A DNA stretch of 35,104 nt from Methylobacterium variabile (GCF_001043975.1 NZ_LABY01000259.1:1-35104), one strand, 5' to 3'; shown: positions 7,467 to 16,257, counted from the first letter of the stretch. Notes: generated from the sequence alone by a model not told the origin. Translations and numbers: made by a program.

Positions 7467-9163
7467 ATTGACGCTCCGCGCGGCGGTGGGGACGCGCGAC
7501 GGTGGCGCGCGGCAAGGGCCAGCGCGAGACATCCTAGAAGCATTATCGTAAAAAAAACATCGCCGAATCGTACGTAGGGCGTGGTTTCCCTAAGGTTTGT
7601 CGGGAGATTGCGATCGAGCACGCCCTCGGCGCCGACCGGCAGCATCCCGGTCACCCGGCCGTAGGGATCGACCACTGCACTGATGCCGGTGTTCGCGGCC
7701 CGCACCAGGGGAACGCCTTCCTCTACGGCGCGCAGACGGGCCTGGGCGAAGTGCTGGCGGGGGCCCGGCGTGTCGCCGAACCAGCCGTCGTTGGTGACGT
7801 TGAGCAGGAGGCCGGGGCGCTCGCGGCGCGAGGCCACGGCCCCGGGGAAGATCGCCTCGTAGCAGATCGAGGGCGCGACCGGCGGCAGGCCCGGCACCGC
7901 GAGCGGGGGCCGCTCGGAGGCCTCACCCGCCGTGAAGCCTCCCGGCACCGCCACGAACTGCTTCAGCCCGAGGGCGCGCAGCAGGCTGTCGACCGGGCCA
8001 GGCAGGTACTCGCCGAACGGCACGAGGTGGAGCTTGTCGTAGCGCCCGCCCGTGAAGCCGTCCTGCCCGATCATCAGGATGGAATTATAGAAGCGCAGGC
8101 GCTCGCCCGGCAGCGGCTCGTCGGCCCGGGCGGCGCCGGTGACGAGGAGCGTGCCGGGGGGCAGCGCGCCGCCGATCCGCCGCAGGGCCTGGGGATCGCG
8201 CTGGATCAGGAACGGGAACGAGGATTCCGGCCAGATCAGGTGGGTGACGTCGTGGAGGCCGCGCCGGTCCGGCGCAGTGGCGCTGTCGCTCAGGCCGAGG
8301 TAGCGCTCGAGGATGCCGTCGCGGTTGCGCGGGTTGAAGCGCGCATCCTGCGGGATGTTGGCCTGGACGAGGCGCAGGCGCACGCCGGGCACCTCCGGCA
8401 CCGGGTCCGCCGGCACCCGGAGCGCCCCGCCCGCTCCCAGGCCGATGAGGAGGAGGAGGGCCGCCAGGGACGGCCCGAGCCGCCGCGCCGGCCCGCCCGC
8501 ATCGGCGAGGGTGGCGGGGGCGGCGCAGGTGAGCACGGCCAGAACGGTCAGGCCGTAGACGCCGATCACCGACGCGGCCTGCATCAGCCAGAGGTTCTGG
8601 CCCAGGGCCATGCCGAGGGCGTTCCACGGGAAGCCCGTGAACAGGTGCCCGCGCAGCCACTCGGCGGCGCTAAGACCGAAGGCCAGGGCAGCGATCCGGC
8701 CGGGGCCCGCGGACCAGACCAGCCGCGCCGCGGCGAAGCCGACGCCGTAGAACAGCCCGAGCCCCGCCGGCAGGCCGAGCACGCCGAGGGGCATCAGGTA
8801 GGCGAACTGGTCGGCCTCGACCAGGAAGGCCGCGCCGAGCCACCACAGGCCCGCCGTGAGGTAGCCGAAGCCCCAGGCCCAGCCGATCGCCCCCGCGGCC
8901 ACCGCGGTGCCGGCGCGCCGGCCGAGGCGGGAGGAGGCGGTGGCGGCCCCGTCGAGCAGCCAGACCGCCGGCACCAGGGACACGCAGAGGGCGGGCACGA
9001 GCCCGAAGGGCGGCTGGGCGAGCGCCCCGCAGGCCCCGGCGAGCCAGGCCAGGGCGAGGCGGGTCCAGCCGGAGGTCAGGGCGATGCGGTGGGCCAGGGA
9101 GGCGAGGCCGAGGGAGGGTGCCGGGGCGGCGAGTGCCGCCCCGCTTGGTCCAGTGTCGTGCAT
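7463..9163 (-). CDS. lnt: Apolipoprotein N-acyltransferase
   Basis: Lnt transfers a third acyl chain to the N-terminal cysteine of apolipoproteins at the periplasmic face of the inner membrane. The 566-residue protein has an N-terminal block of hydrophobic segments (about 35-250) and a carbon-nitrogen hydrolase domain (about 262-505). The expected catalytic triad is visible: Glu313 in WPESSFP, Lys377 in YDKLHLVPFGEYLPG and Cys434 in SICYEAIFP. LVQANIPQ, NDGWFGDTPGPRQH and RAANTGISAVVDPYGR also match the family. A final hydrophobic segment lies near residue 535. The ATG at 9163 is 43 bp after the corC-like stop, and the stop overlaps the XRE start. Confidence 0.97.
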   Translation of the reverse strand: MHDTGPSGAALAAPAPSLGLASLAHRIALTSGWTRLALAWLAGACGALAQPPFGLVPALCVSLVPAVWLLDGAATASSRLGRRAGTAVAAGAIGWAWGFGYLTAGLWWLGAAFLVEADQFAYLMPLGVLGLPAGLGLFYGVGFAAARLVWSAGPGRIAALAFGLSAAEWLRGHLFTGFPWNALGMALGQNLWLMQAASVIGVYGLTVLAVLTCAAPATLADAGGPARRLGPSLAALLLLIGLGAGGALRVPADPVPEVPGVRLRLVQANIPQDARFNPRNRDGILERYLGLSDSATAPDRRGLHDVTHLIWPESSFPFLIQRDPQALRRIGGALPPGTLLVTGAARADEPLPGERLRFYNSILMIGQDGFTGGRYDKLHLVPFGEYLPGPVDSLLRALGLKQFVAVPGGFTAGEASERPPLAVPGLPPVAPSICYEAIFPGAVASRRERPGLLLNVTNDGWFGDTPGPRQHFAQARLRAVEEGVPLVRAANTGISAVVDPYGRVTGMLPVGAEGVLDRNLPTNLRETTPYVRFGDVFFTIMLLGCLALALAARHRRASPPPRGASM

Positions 9164-9206
9164 GGGCGAGCTCGCGGGCGGCGCCCGGGGCGCCGCGGAT
9201 CGAAGG

Positions 9207-10247
9207 TCAGGCGGCGGAGTCGGTCCGCACGCCGGCCTCGCTGTCGGGCGGCGGCAGGGCGAGGGGCGTCTCGGGCCCCGTGAGCCGGGCGAGGCCGCGA
9301 TGCATGCGCAGGCGCTTGATCCGCCGCGGATCGGCGTCCAGCACCTCCACCTCGAAGTCGCCCGGCACGGCGATGACCTCGCCCCGTGCCGGCACCCGGC
9401 CGGCGATGGTGACGATCAGGCCGCCGAGGGTGTCGACCTCCTCGGCCGCCTCCCCCACCGCCGCCGCGAGGTCGACCCCGGTCGCCTCGGCGACGTCGTC
9501 GAGGCTCGCCCGCGCGTCGGCGACGAAGATCTCGCTCTCGCCGTCGACCTTCAGGACGCGGTGGCCCTCGGCGACGTCGTGCTCGTCCTCGATGTCGCCG
9601 ACCACGACCTCGATCAGGTCCTCGATCGAGATCAGGCCGTCGGTGCCGCCATACTCGTCGATGACGAGCGCCATGTGGGTGCGGCTGGCCTGCATCCGGG
9701 CGAGCAGGTCGATCGCCGGCATCGAGGGCGGCACGAACAGCACCGGGCGCAGGATGCGGGTGGTGGCCAGGGTCGCCTTCAGGTCGACACCGGCGAGGTC
9801 GGGCAGGCGGTCGCCGCCGGCCTCGGCCCGGCTCGCCATGTAGTCGACGAAGTCGCGGATGTGGACCATGCCGCGGGGGTCGTCCAGGCTCTCGCCGTAG
9901 ACGGGCAGGCGGGAATGGCCCGCGCTGCGGAAGACCTTGAGCAAGTCGCCGAGGGCGGTGTCGATCGGCACCGCCACGACGTCGGCCCGGGGGATCATCA
10001 CGTCGTCGACCCGCACCCGGTGGAGGCTCAGCACGTTCTTGAGCATCGCGTGCTCGACCGGGGAGACGGGGTGGTCCCCGGACTGCACCTCGGCGAGGGC
10101 ATCCGAGAGGCCGTCGCGCTGGGCGTCGCGCGGCTTCAGGTGGAAGATGTTGAGGAGGCGATCATACCAGGGTTCGCGCGCCGGACTGTCCTCGTCCGGG
10201 ATCACCTGCGCGGTCGCGGCGGCGCTGCGACTTCGATCGTTGCTCAT
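9207..10247 (-). CDS. CorC/TlyC-type CBS-domain protein
   Basis: A 346-residue soluble protein of the CorC/HlyC group. It has tandem CBS domains (about 80-140 with VDDVMIPRADVVAVP, and about 148-208 with LVIDEYGGTDGLISIEDLIE, which leads into VVGDIEDEHD) and a C-terminal CorC_HlyC domain (about 255-335). CBS pairs usually bind adenosyl ligands. CorC was named for cobalt and magnesium efflux in enterobacteria, while alphaproteobacterial members are often annotated as hemolysins without proof; I leave the substrate open. It lacks the membrane DUF21 domain found in longer homologues. The gene sits between ybeY and lnt, a conserved order. The 29-bp gap to ybeY suggests one transcript. Confidence 0.92.
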   Translation of the reverse strand: MSNDRSRSAAATAQVIPDEDSPAREPWYDRLLNIFHLKPRDAQRDGLSDALAEVQSGDHPVSPVEHAMLKNVLSLHRVRVDDVMIPRADVVAVPIDTALGDLLKVFRSAGHSRLPVYGESLDDPRGMVHIRDFVDYMASRAEAGGDRLPDLAGVDLKATLATTRILRPVLFVPPSMPAIDLLARMQASRTHMALVIDEYGGTDGLISIEDLIEVVVGDIEDEHDVAEGHRVLKVDGESEIFVADARASLDDVAEATGVDLAAAVGEAAEEVDTLGGLIVTIAGRVPARGEVIAVPGDFEVEVLDADPRRIKRLRMHRGLARLTGPETPLALPPPDSEAGVRTDSAA

Positions 10248-10277
10248 GTCTCTCGCGTCTGGGGTGAGGGCAGCGGC

Positions 10278-10808
10278 TCACTCGGCCGCATCGCCGTACG
10301 GGTCCGGCACGCCGAGGCGCCGCAGCGCCGCGACCTCCAACGCCTCCATGGCGTCGGCCTCGGCGTCGCCGAGTTCGTGGTCGTGACCGAGGAGGTGCAG
10401 CGTGCCATGAACCACGAGATGGGCGAGGTGGTGGCCGAGGGGCTTGGACTGCTCCCCACTCTCGCGCAGGAGTGTGTCATAGGCAAGAACCACGTCGCCG
10501 AGCAGGCGCGGCCCGCCGCCGTGGGGCTGCTCGTTGGGAAAGGACAGCACGTTGGTCGGCTTGTCCTTCGCCCGCCAGGTGCGGTTCAGCTCCTGCACGG
10601 CCGCGTCGTCGGTGAGCACGATGCTGATCTCGATCGGGCCGTCCGGCGGCACGATCGCCAGCGCCGCCTCGACGGCCCTCGCGACGAAATCCTCGAGGTC
10701 AGGCGCGACGCCCTCCCAGCGCGGATCCTCGACCGCGACGTCGATCTCGTTGCCCTCGATATCGTCGTCCTGGATTCCGTGGTCCCGGGTCGCCTCGTCC
10801 CCGCTCAC
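10278..10808 (-). CDS. ybeY: Endoribonuclease YbeY (16S rRNA maturation)
   Basis: YbeY is a zinc-dependent endoribonuclease involved in 16S rRNA 3'-end processing and ribosome quality control. The 176-residue product has TNVLSFP near residue 85, GDVVLAYDT near 104 and the zinc motif HGTLHLLGHDH (134-144, ligands His134, His138, His144). The N-terminal 20 residues are acidic and poorly conserved. The GTG start at 10808 overlaps the phoH stop as GTGA and has no clear Shine-Dalgarno, so translation is probably coupled to phoH. A start further in cannot be excluded, but it would have to keep the EIDVAVEDPRW strand. Confidence 0.95.
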   Translation of the reverse strand: MSGDEATRDHGIQDDDIEGNEIDVAVEDPRWEGVAPDLEDFVARAVEAALAIVPPDGPIEISIVLTDDAAVQELNRTWRAKDKPTNVLSFPNEQPHGGGPRLLGDVVLAYDTLLRESGEQSKPLGHHLAHLVVHGTLHLLGHDHELGDAEADAMEALEVAALRRLGVPDPYGDAAE

Positions 10809-11947
10809 GGCAGCGGCCCCCGGCGGGGCGGGGTCGGACGCTGGGGCGTCTCGTCGCGGTTCTCGTGGGCGTCGGTCTCGTAGGCCGAGACGATTCGGCG
10901 CACGAGGTCGTGGCGCACCACGTCGACGTCCCGGAAGGTGACGCGCCCGATGCCCTCGACCCCGTCGAGGATCCGCACCGCCTCGACGAGGCCGGACCTC
11001 TGGCCCGGCGGCAGGTCGATCTGGCTCGGATCGCCGGTGACGATCATGCGGGAATTCTCGCCGAGCCGCGTCAGGAACATCTTCATCTGCATCGAGGTGG
11101 TGTTCTGCGCCTCGTCGAGGAGCACCACCGCGTTGGTGAGGGTGCGGCCGCGCATGAAGGCGAGCGGCGCGATCTCGATCATGCCGGTCTGCAGGCCGCG
11201 GTCGACGTGGCGCGCCTCCATGAAGTCGTAGAGGGCGTCGTAGATCGGCCGCAGGTAGGGGTCGACCTTCTCGCGCATGTCGCCGGGCAGGAATCCCAGG
11301 CGCTCGCCGGCCTCGACCGCCGGGCGCGACAGGATCAGCCGCTCGGCGTGGCCCTGCTCGAGGAGCGAGACGGCGTGGCCGACGGCGAGCCAGGTCTTGC
11401 CGGTGCCGGCCGGACCCTCGGCGAAGACGAGCTCGTGGTTGCGCAGGGCCTTGATGTAGGCGTCCTGCGCGGCGTTGCGGGCCCGCACGGCGCCGCGGCG
11501 GCGCGTGGCGATCTGGTCGAAGGACGGCCGCTCGCCGTTCGCCGGCGCCTCCGCCGGGGAGAAGAGGTTGCCCTGCAGCGTGCTCTCCTGGATCACCCCG
11601 TCGACGTCGCCGAGGGTCAGCGGCGCCCCGCCGCCGTCGCGGACGCGGGCATAGAGCAGCTCCAGCACCCGGCGCGCCCGCTCGGTCGAGTCGGGCGGGC
11701 CTTTGACCACGACGTGGTTGCCGAGCGCCGTGGCCACCACGCCGAGGCGGCGCTCGAGATGGGCGACGTTCTGGTCGTACTGGCCGAAGACCAGGCTCGC
11801 CAGGCGGTTGTCGTCGAAGGTGAGGGCGACCTCGGCCGCCTCGCTCAGGCCCGCGACTGCCCGCGGGGCGAGCTCCCGCTCGCGCGCAGCCTCCCGCGCT
11901 GGCTCTCGCCCCCTCGGCCCGCGGCCACCCACCTCACCCGTCGGCAT
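10805..11947 (-). CDS. PhoH-like ATPase
   Basis: A PhoH-family P-loop ATPase, a group associated with RNA metabolism and commonly next to ybeY; the precise substrate is not known. Seen in the sequence: an N-terminal region with LTFDDNRLASLVFGQYDQNV and a KH-like segment, Walker A GPAGTGKT, RPAVEAGERLGFLPGDMREK, Walker B VVLLDEAQNTT, and IVTGDPSQIDLP. I prefer the ATG at 11947 (380 residues) because AGGAG stands 7 nt upstream. A GTG at 11962 overlaps the miaB stop but lacks a ribosome site. The product ends at 10805, overlapping the ybeY start. The family name phoH or ybeZ may be used for it. Confidence 0.94.
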   Translation of the reverse strand: MPTGEVGGRGPRGREPAREAARERELAPRAVAGLSEAAEVALTFDDNRLASLVFGQYDQNVAHLERRLGVVATALGNHVVVKGPPDSTERARRVLELLYARVRDGGGAPLTLGDVDGVIQESTLQGNLFSPAEAPANGERPSFDQIATRRRGAVRARNAAQDAYIKALRNHELVFAEGPAGTGKTWLAVGHAVSLLEQGHAERLILSRPAVEAGERLGFLPGDMREKVDPYLRPIYDALYDFMEARHVDRGLQTGMIEIAPLAFMRGRTLTNAVVLLDEAQNTTSMQMKMFLTRLGENSRMIVTGDPSQIDLPPGQRSGLVEAVRILDGVEGIGRVTFRDVDVVRHDLVRRIVSAYETDAHENRDETPQRPTPPRRGPLP

Positions 11948-11958
11948 CCTGTCGCTCC

Positions 11959-13317
11959 TCACGCGGCCGCCGGGGCCGCACCGGCCGGCACCGGCATCCC
12001 GACCGCCTCGCCGAACAGGCTGTTCGAGCCCGCCCGGGTGATCCGCACCGGCACCACCGTGCCGATCGCCGCGACGTCCGCCTCGATCTGCACCGCCTGC
12101 AGGTAGGGCGACTTGCCGGCGACCTGGCCCGGGTGGCGCCCGGCCTTCTCGAGCAGAACCGGCAGCTCGCGCCCGACGGTAGCGTGGTTGAAGTCCTGGC
12201 GCTGGCGCTCCAGCAGCGCCTGCAGCTCGGCCAGCCGCGCGCTCTTCACCGCCTCCGGCACCGCGTCCGCGCTCTCCGCCGCGGGGGTGCCGGGGCGCGG
12301 GCTGTACTTGAACGAGAAGGCGCTGGCGAAGCCGACATCGGCGACGAGGCGCATCGTCTCGGCGTGATCGGCATCGGTCTCGCCCGGGAAGCCGACGATG
12401 AAGTCGGAGGACAGGGCGATGTCGGGGCGCGCGGCGCGCACCCGGTCGATCAGCCGCCGGTAGGTGTCGGCGTCGTGCTTGCGGTTCATCGCCGCCAGGA
12501 TCCGGTCGGAGCCCGACTGGACCGGCAGGTGGAGGTAGGGCATCAGCGCCGGCAGGTCGCGATGGGCGGCGATCAGCGCCTCGTCCATGTCCCGCGGGTG
12601 GCTCGTGGTGTAGCGCAGCCGCAGGATGCCGGGCACCGCGGCGATGCGGTCGAGGAGCCGCCCGAGCGTCCAGTCGCCCCCGTCCGGCCCCGGCCCGTGG
12701 AAGGCGTTGACGTTCTGGCCGATCAGCGTCAGCTCGCGCGCGCCGGCCGCCGCGAGCCGCTCGGCCTCGGCGACGATCTTCGCCACCGGCCGCGAGACCT
12801 CCGCCCCGCGGGTGTAGGGCACGACGCAGAAGGCGCAGAACTTGTCGCAGCCCTCCTGCACGGTGAGGAAGGCGGAGACGCCCGGGGTGCGCCGGGCCGG
12901 CAGATGGTCGAACTTGTCCTCGACCGGAAACTCGGTGTCGACGACCCGGCCGTCCTTGGCCGCCGCCAGCAGCTGCGGCAGGCGGTGGTAGCTCTGCGGG
13001 CCCACCACCACGTCGACGCCGGGCGCGCGGTTGAGGATCTCACGGCCCTCAGCCTGCGCGACGCAGCCGGCCACCACCACCGTGGTGTCGCGGCCGGCCT
13101 CCGCCCGCTCGCCCTTCAGCACGCGCAGGCGGCCGAGCTCGGAATAGACCTTCTCCGCCGCCTTCTCGCGGATGTGGCAGGTGTTGAGGACGACGACGTC
13201 GGCGTCCTCAACGGTGCCGGTCTCGACGAAGCCCTCACGGCCGAGCAGGTCGACCATCCGGGACGCGTCGTAGACGTTCATCTGGCAGCCGTAGGATTTG
13301 ACGAACGCTTTCTTCAA
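11959..13317 (-). CDS. miaB: tRNA-2-methylthio-N6-dimethylallyladenosine synthase
   Basis: MiaB is a radical-SAM methylthiotransferase that adds the 2-methylthio group to i6A37 of tRNA. The 452-residue protein contains the N-terminal UPF0004 domain with cluster cysteines Cys11 (SYGCQMNVYD), Cys47 (LNTCHIREKA) and Cys85 (VAGCVAQAEG), the radical-SAM motif Cys157-x3-Cys161-x2-Cys164 (GCDKFCAFC), the LIGQNVNAFHG and SSDFIVGFPGETD motifs, and a C-terminal TRAM domain (about 375-440). The start is a TTG at 13317, which gives MKKAFVKSYGCQMN and matches the family N-terminus; no good Shine-Dalgarno and no closer ATG are visible. It lies 67 bp downstream of the acyltransferase gene and 11 bp before phoH. 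Confidence 0.97.
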   Translation of the reverse strand: MKKAFVKSYGCQMNVYDASRMVDLLGREGFVETGTVEDADVVVLNTCHIREKAAEKVYSELGRLRVLKGERAEAGRDTTVVVAGCVAQAEGREILNRAPGVDVVVGPQSYHRLPQLLAAAKDGRVVDTEFPVEDKFDHLPARRTPGVSAFLTVQEGCDKFCAFCVVPYTRGAEVSRPVAKIVAEAERLAAAGARELTLIGQNVNAFHGPGPDGGDWTLGRLLDRIAAVPGILRLRYTTSHPRDMDEALIAAHRDLPALMPYLHLPVQSGSDRILAAMNRKHDADTYRRLIDRVRAARPDIALSSDFIVGFPGETDADHAETMRLVADVGFASAFSFKYSPRPGTPAAESADAVPEAVKSARLAELQALLERQRQDFNHATVGRELPVLLEKAGRHPGQVAGKSPYLQAVQIEADVAAIGTVVPVRITRAGSNSLFGEAVGMPVPAGAAPAAA

Positions 13318-13384
13318 CGAACCGGCCCTGAGGAGGTGATCGGATGCGGCGGGGCGGCCCGCGCGCGGCGGGCCCTTCCGTCAT

Positions 13385-14263
13385 TTAGGCCGTCGCGGCC
13401 GGAATGAGAATAGGCGGGGCCGCGGTGGCGGGCCGCGCGCCCACGCTCGGCGCGTCGGGAACGGGAGCCGGCGGACGCCCGGTCACCGCCTCCTGCAGCG
13501 CCCGGCGCACCGACGCCTCGGCGAGCCCCGTCGCGGCCTTGCGGTCGGTGCCGGCCGCGAACGCGATCGGCGCCCCCCAGGTCACCGTCACGTCGATCGG
13601 CCCGCGCTCGAAGAACAGCTTGACGCTCGGCGCGAGCTCCATGTCGCCGTACCAGGCGATGTCCGGGCGCTCGGCCCGGGTCAGCGGCAGGCCGTGGCGC
13701 CGCGTATAGGCGATGCAGAGCGGCTGGAGGCGCACCCGGTCGAGCCCGCCCTCGGTGATCGCCGACCTCGCCGCGCCCACCAGGGAGGTGCGGAACGGCA
13801 GGAGCCGGTTGCCGTCGCCGGTGGTCCCCTCCGCGAACAGCACGATCAGGTCGCCGGCCCGCAGGCGCCGGCTCATCTCGGTGTTGACGACCGCCGTGTG
13901 GCGCTTGCGCGCGCGGTCGATGAACACCGTGCGCTGCAGCCGGGCGAGCGTGCCGATCACCGGCCAGCCGGCGATCTCGGACTTCGCCACGAAGGAGAGC
14001 GGGCGCAGGGCCCCGAGCACCGGGATGTCGAGCCAGGAGATGTGGTTGGCGAGCACGAGCGCCGCCTCCCCGGGGGCCGGCGGCGTGCCGCTGACGGTGA
14101 CCCGCACCTGGAACAGGCGCAGGAAGACCCGGTGCAGCCAGACCGGCGCGTAGCCGGCGAGGGCGCCGCGCCCGAATCGCAGGGCGAGCCAGTGCGGCCC
14201 GGCGAGGAGTGCGAAGGTCAGCGCGTAGGCGAGGAGTCGCAGGCCGGCGACGAGGTACGTCAT
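13385..14263 (-). CDS. 1-acyl-sn-glycerol-3-phosphate acyltransferase (PlsC-like)
   Basis: A 292-residue membrane-associated acyltransferase of the PlsC/AGPAT type, which makes phosphatidic acid from lysophosphatidic acid. It has an N-terminal hydrophobic helix (about 5-25), the catalytic HX4D motif as NHISWLD (His74, Asp79), the substrate motif FAEGTTGDGN (143-152), and RTVFIDRARK between them. The C-terminus is rich in Pro and Ala and probably disordered. The ATG at 14263 yields MTYLVAGLRLLAYALTF; longer frames upstream add low-complexity Arg-rich sequence and were rejected. It sits between a small secreted protein and miaB in the conserved block. Some homologues acylate other lipids such as ornithine lipids, so substrate specificity is inferred. 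Confidence 0.9.
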   Translation of the reverse strand: MTYLVAGLRLLAYALTFALLAGPHWLALRFGRGALAGYAPVWLHRVFLRLFQVRVTVSGTPPAPGEAALVLANHISWLDIPVLGALRPLSFVAKSEIAGWPVIGTLARLQRTVFIDRARKRHTAVVNTEMSRRLRAGDLIVLFAEGTTGDGNRLLPFRTSLVGAARSAITEGGLDRVRLQPLCIAYTRRHGLPLTRAERPDIAWYGDMELAPSVKLFFERGPIDVTVTWGAPIAFAAGTDRKAATGLAEASVRRALQEAVTGRPPAPVPDAPSVGARPATAAPPILIPAATA

Positions 14264-14375
14264 GGGATCGGGCGGCGGGGCGCGGGGCTCGAATCGGTCT
14301 GCGGGCCGCGCGGCCCGGCCGCGCTCGGTGCGGGGCATACCAAGTCCGGCCCGGGCCGTCCACCGGGCTGGGCGG

Positions 14376-14798
14376 TCAGCGCACCAGCGTGAAGCCCGCG
14401 GGCGCCTGCCGCTCGTCGTGGCCGGGGTGATACATATCCATGTAGACGGTCGCGCTCGTGCCGTCGCCGCAGCGCAGGCCGTAACCGTCGAGAATCGAGC
14501 CGTAGGGGCCCTCGCCGAAGGAGCCGATCCGCCCGAAGGCCGGCGCGTCGCCGGCCGGGCAGCGCAGCCGGGCCAGGAAGGCGCGCTCGCCGTGCGGGCC
14601 GAGCACCCGCACCGGATTGTCCCGGCTCCCGAGCGGGTGGGCACCGGCGCCGGCGACGCGGCTCGCCAGCTCCTCCCCGGAGACGCGGCCGCTCATCTGA
14701 AGCAGGAAATCGAGATCCGGACCGCCGCCGGACTGGGCCCTGGCAGGGCCGGAGAGGCAGAGCGCGACCGCGAGCGACGCGGACAGGCGGCGGGGCAT
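14376..14798 (-). CDS. Small secreted hypothetical protein
   Basis: I do not recognise a family. The 140-residue product has an N-terminal signal peptide (MPRRLSASLAVALCLSGPARA, cleavage near residue 21) and a mature part of about 118 residues with two Cys, in LRCPAGDAP and LRCGDGTSA, that could form a disulfide in the periplasm. Gly-rich motifs such as FGRIGSFGEGPYGSILDGYG are conspicuous, and the C-terminal region YMDMYHPGHDE has His and acidic residues that could bind metal. The ATG at 14798 has GGAG 8 nt upstream. It lies between rimI and the acyltransferase, the place where many Rhizobiales have fur; this protein is unrelated to Fur. Confidence 0.72.
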   Translation of the reverse strand: MPRRLSASLAVALCLSGPARAQSGGGPDLDFLLQMSGRVSGEELASRVAGAGAHPLGSRDNPVRVLGPHGERAFLARLRCPAGDAPAFGRIGSFGEGPYGSILDGYGLRCGDGTSATVYMDMYHPGHDERQAPAGFTLVR

Positions 14799-14898
14799 CG
14801 AGGTGGCTCCATCGCGGCTGCGCGCAGGACAGCCGCCCCGTCACATTCCCTAGGGTCAGCTTGCGTCAGAATTGCGGCCGCCGTCCGGGGCACGGGCA

Positions 14899-15381
14899 CT
14901 ACCCCAGCGCCGCCTGCATCATGATCGCGTTGGCGCGGCTGCCGTCCGGCCGGGCGTAGTAGCTCGCCCGCCGGCCGGTCTCGGCGAAGCCGAGGCGGCG
15001 ATAGAGGGCGAGGGCCGGGACGTTGCCGTCGTCGACCTCGAGGTGGACCCGGCGCACGCCCCCGTCCGCGAGGGTCGCGAGGTGGGACGAGAGGAGCTGG
15101 CGGCTCAGGCCGGCGCCGCGGGAGGCGGGCCCGAGCACGATGGTGAGGATCTCGGCCTCATCGAGCACCCGCCGCGAGAGCACGAAGCCGCCGAGGACCG
15201 GGCCCAGCATCAGCGCGTGGGCGGCGTGGCCGCGCTCGCACAGCATGCGCTCGAACTCGTCCGCCTCCCAGGGCCGCGCGAAGGCGGTGGCGTGCAGCGC
15301 CGCGAGGTCCGCCGCCCGGTCGGCCGAGGTCAGCGGCGCGACGTGGGCGGTCGGGGGTGAGCGGAACGGCATCCACTTCAT
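14899..15381 (-). CDS. rimI: Ribosomal-protein-alanine N-acetyltransferase RimI-like
   Basis: A 160-residue GNAT acetyltransferase. The core shows ILTIVLGPASRGAGLSRQLL (the acetyl-CoA-binding beta4 to alpha3 region with a R-x-x-G-x-S variant), HLEVDDGNVPALALYRRLGF and YYARPDGSRANAIMMQ, all in the RimI arrangement. RimI acetylates the N-terminal alanine of ribosomal protein S18. Adjacency to tsaB (11 bp away) is the classic context and raises confidence. The start at 15381 (MKWMPFRSPPTAHVAPL) has GGAG 5 nt upstream; an in-frame Met lies three codons later. The next gene in the direction of transcription encodes the small secreted protein. Confidence 0.88.
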   Translation of the reverse strand: MKWMPFRSPPTAHVAPLTSADRAADLAALHATAFARPWEADEFERMLCERGHAAHALMLGPVLGGFVLSRRVLDEAEILTIVLGPASRGAGLSRQLLSSHLATLADGGVRRVHLEVDDGNVPALALYRRLGFAETGRRASYYARPDGSRANAIMMQAALG

Positions 15382-15392
15382 CGGGGGCTCCG

Positions 15393-16091
15393 TCAGCGGC
15401 GGGCGAGGCGCATGTGGTCCTGCGGCTGGGCATCCGGCCCGCGCAGGTAGAGAGGGCGAGGCAGGGCGTGGGCCGGGTCGGCAACGAGGCCGAGGGAGGC
15501 CACCCAGGCGATCTGCGGGGCGATGTGCCCCTCCGGCACCACGGCGCGCAGGCCCTGCGACGCGGCGGCGGCCGCGACCGCCGGAGCGGCGGAGCCCGCG
15601 AGCGCCGCGGGGCCGGAGCCGAGGAGCCGCACCGCCTCGGCCAGCGGCAGCAGGACCGGCGGCACCGCGATGCCGCCGTCCTGGCTCAGGGCCTGGAAGT
15701 AGACGTGGCCGTGGCGGGCATCGATGGCGGCGGCGAGGAGGTAGCCCTGGCCGAGGTAATCCTCGTCGGCGGCGAGCAGCGGCGCGAGGAGCGCCGACAG
15801 GGTGGTGACGCCGACGACCGGGATGCCGCAGGCGAGACCCAGGGCCCTGGCGGCGGAGAGGCCGACCCGCAGGCCGGTATAGCTGCCGGGCCCGACCGTG
15901 ACGGCGACCCGGTCGAGGCTCTCGAACCCACCCTCGACCCGGGCCACCACCCGCTCGACGAGCGGCAGCAGCGCCTCGGCGTGGCCGCGCGCGAGGTCCA
16001 TGCTCTCCTGGGCCAGGGGCTCGGGCGAGTCGTCCGCCATGATGCAGGCCGCGCAGCGCTCGAGCGCCGTGTCGATGGCCAGGATACGCAC
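15393..16091 (-). CDS. tsaB: tRNA threonylcarbamoyladenosine biosynthesis protein TsaB
   Basis: TsaB is the scaffold partner of TsaD in synthesis of the universal t6A37 tRNA modification. The 232-residue protein begins MRILAIDTALERCAACI and contains VTVGPGSYTGLRVGLSAARAL (about 66-86), the signature of the ASKHA-fold TsaB/YeaZ group, and ends with RPLYLRGPDAQPQ. Length is normal. The start is a GTG at 16091 with GGAG and GAGAGA upstream. It is followed closely by rimI. TsaD and TsaE are not in the window. Confidence 0.95.
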   Translation of the reverse strand: MRILAIDTALERCAACIMADDSPEPLAQESMDLARGHAEALLPLVERVVARVEGGFESLDRVAVTVGPGSYTGLRVGLSAARALGLACGIPVVGVTTLSALLAPLLAADEDYLGQGYLLAAAIDARHGHVYFQALSQDGGIAVPPVLLPLAEAVRLLGSGPAALAGSAAPAVAAAAASQGLRAVVPEGHIAPQIAWVASLGLVADPAHALPRPLYLRGPDAQPQDHMRLARR

Positions 16092-16219
16092 GTCTCTCAG
16101 GCTCCGCCCTCTTCCGCGCCCGCGGTGTCGTCGCCGCGGACGGGTCCATCCCGTCGGCCGCGCGGGGCCGTATCCCGGTCCGCCGCTCGGTCCTCAGCTT
16201 GGCACCGCCAGGTTAACAC

Positions 16220-16257
16220 AAGAAGGACCGCCCCGCAGGTGCTGGGCGGCCCGGTCC
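16220..16257 (-). terminator. Possible intrinsic terminator downstream of the Nfu gene
   Basis: Read on the minus strand, GGACC plus a CCGCCC segment pairs with GGGGCGGTCC across a loop, with a small bulge, and is followed by TTCTT. It falls within the 260-bp gap between the nfu stop and the tsaB start, so it probably ends or attenuates the nfu transcript. The T-run is short and the stem imperfect. Nothing else stands out in the gap. Confidence 0.4.
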
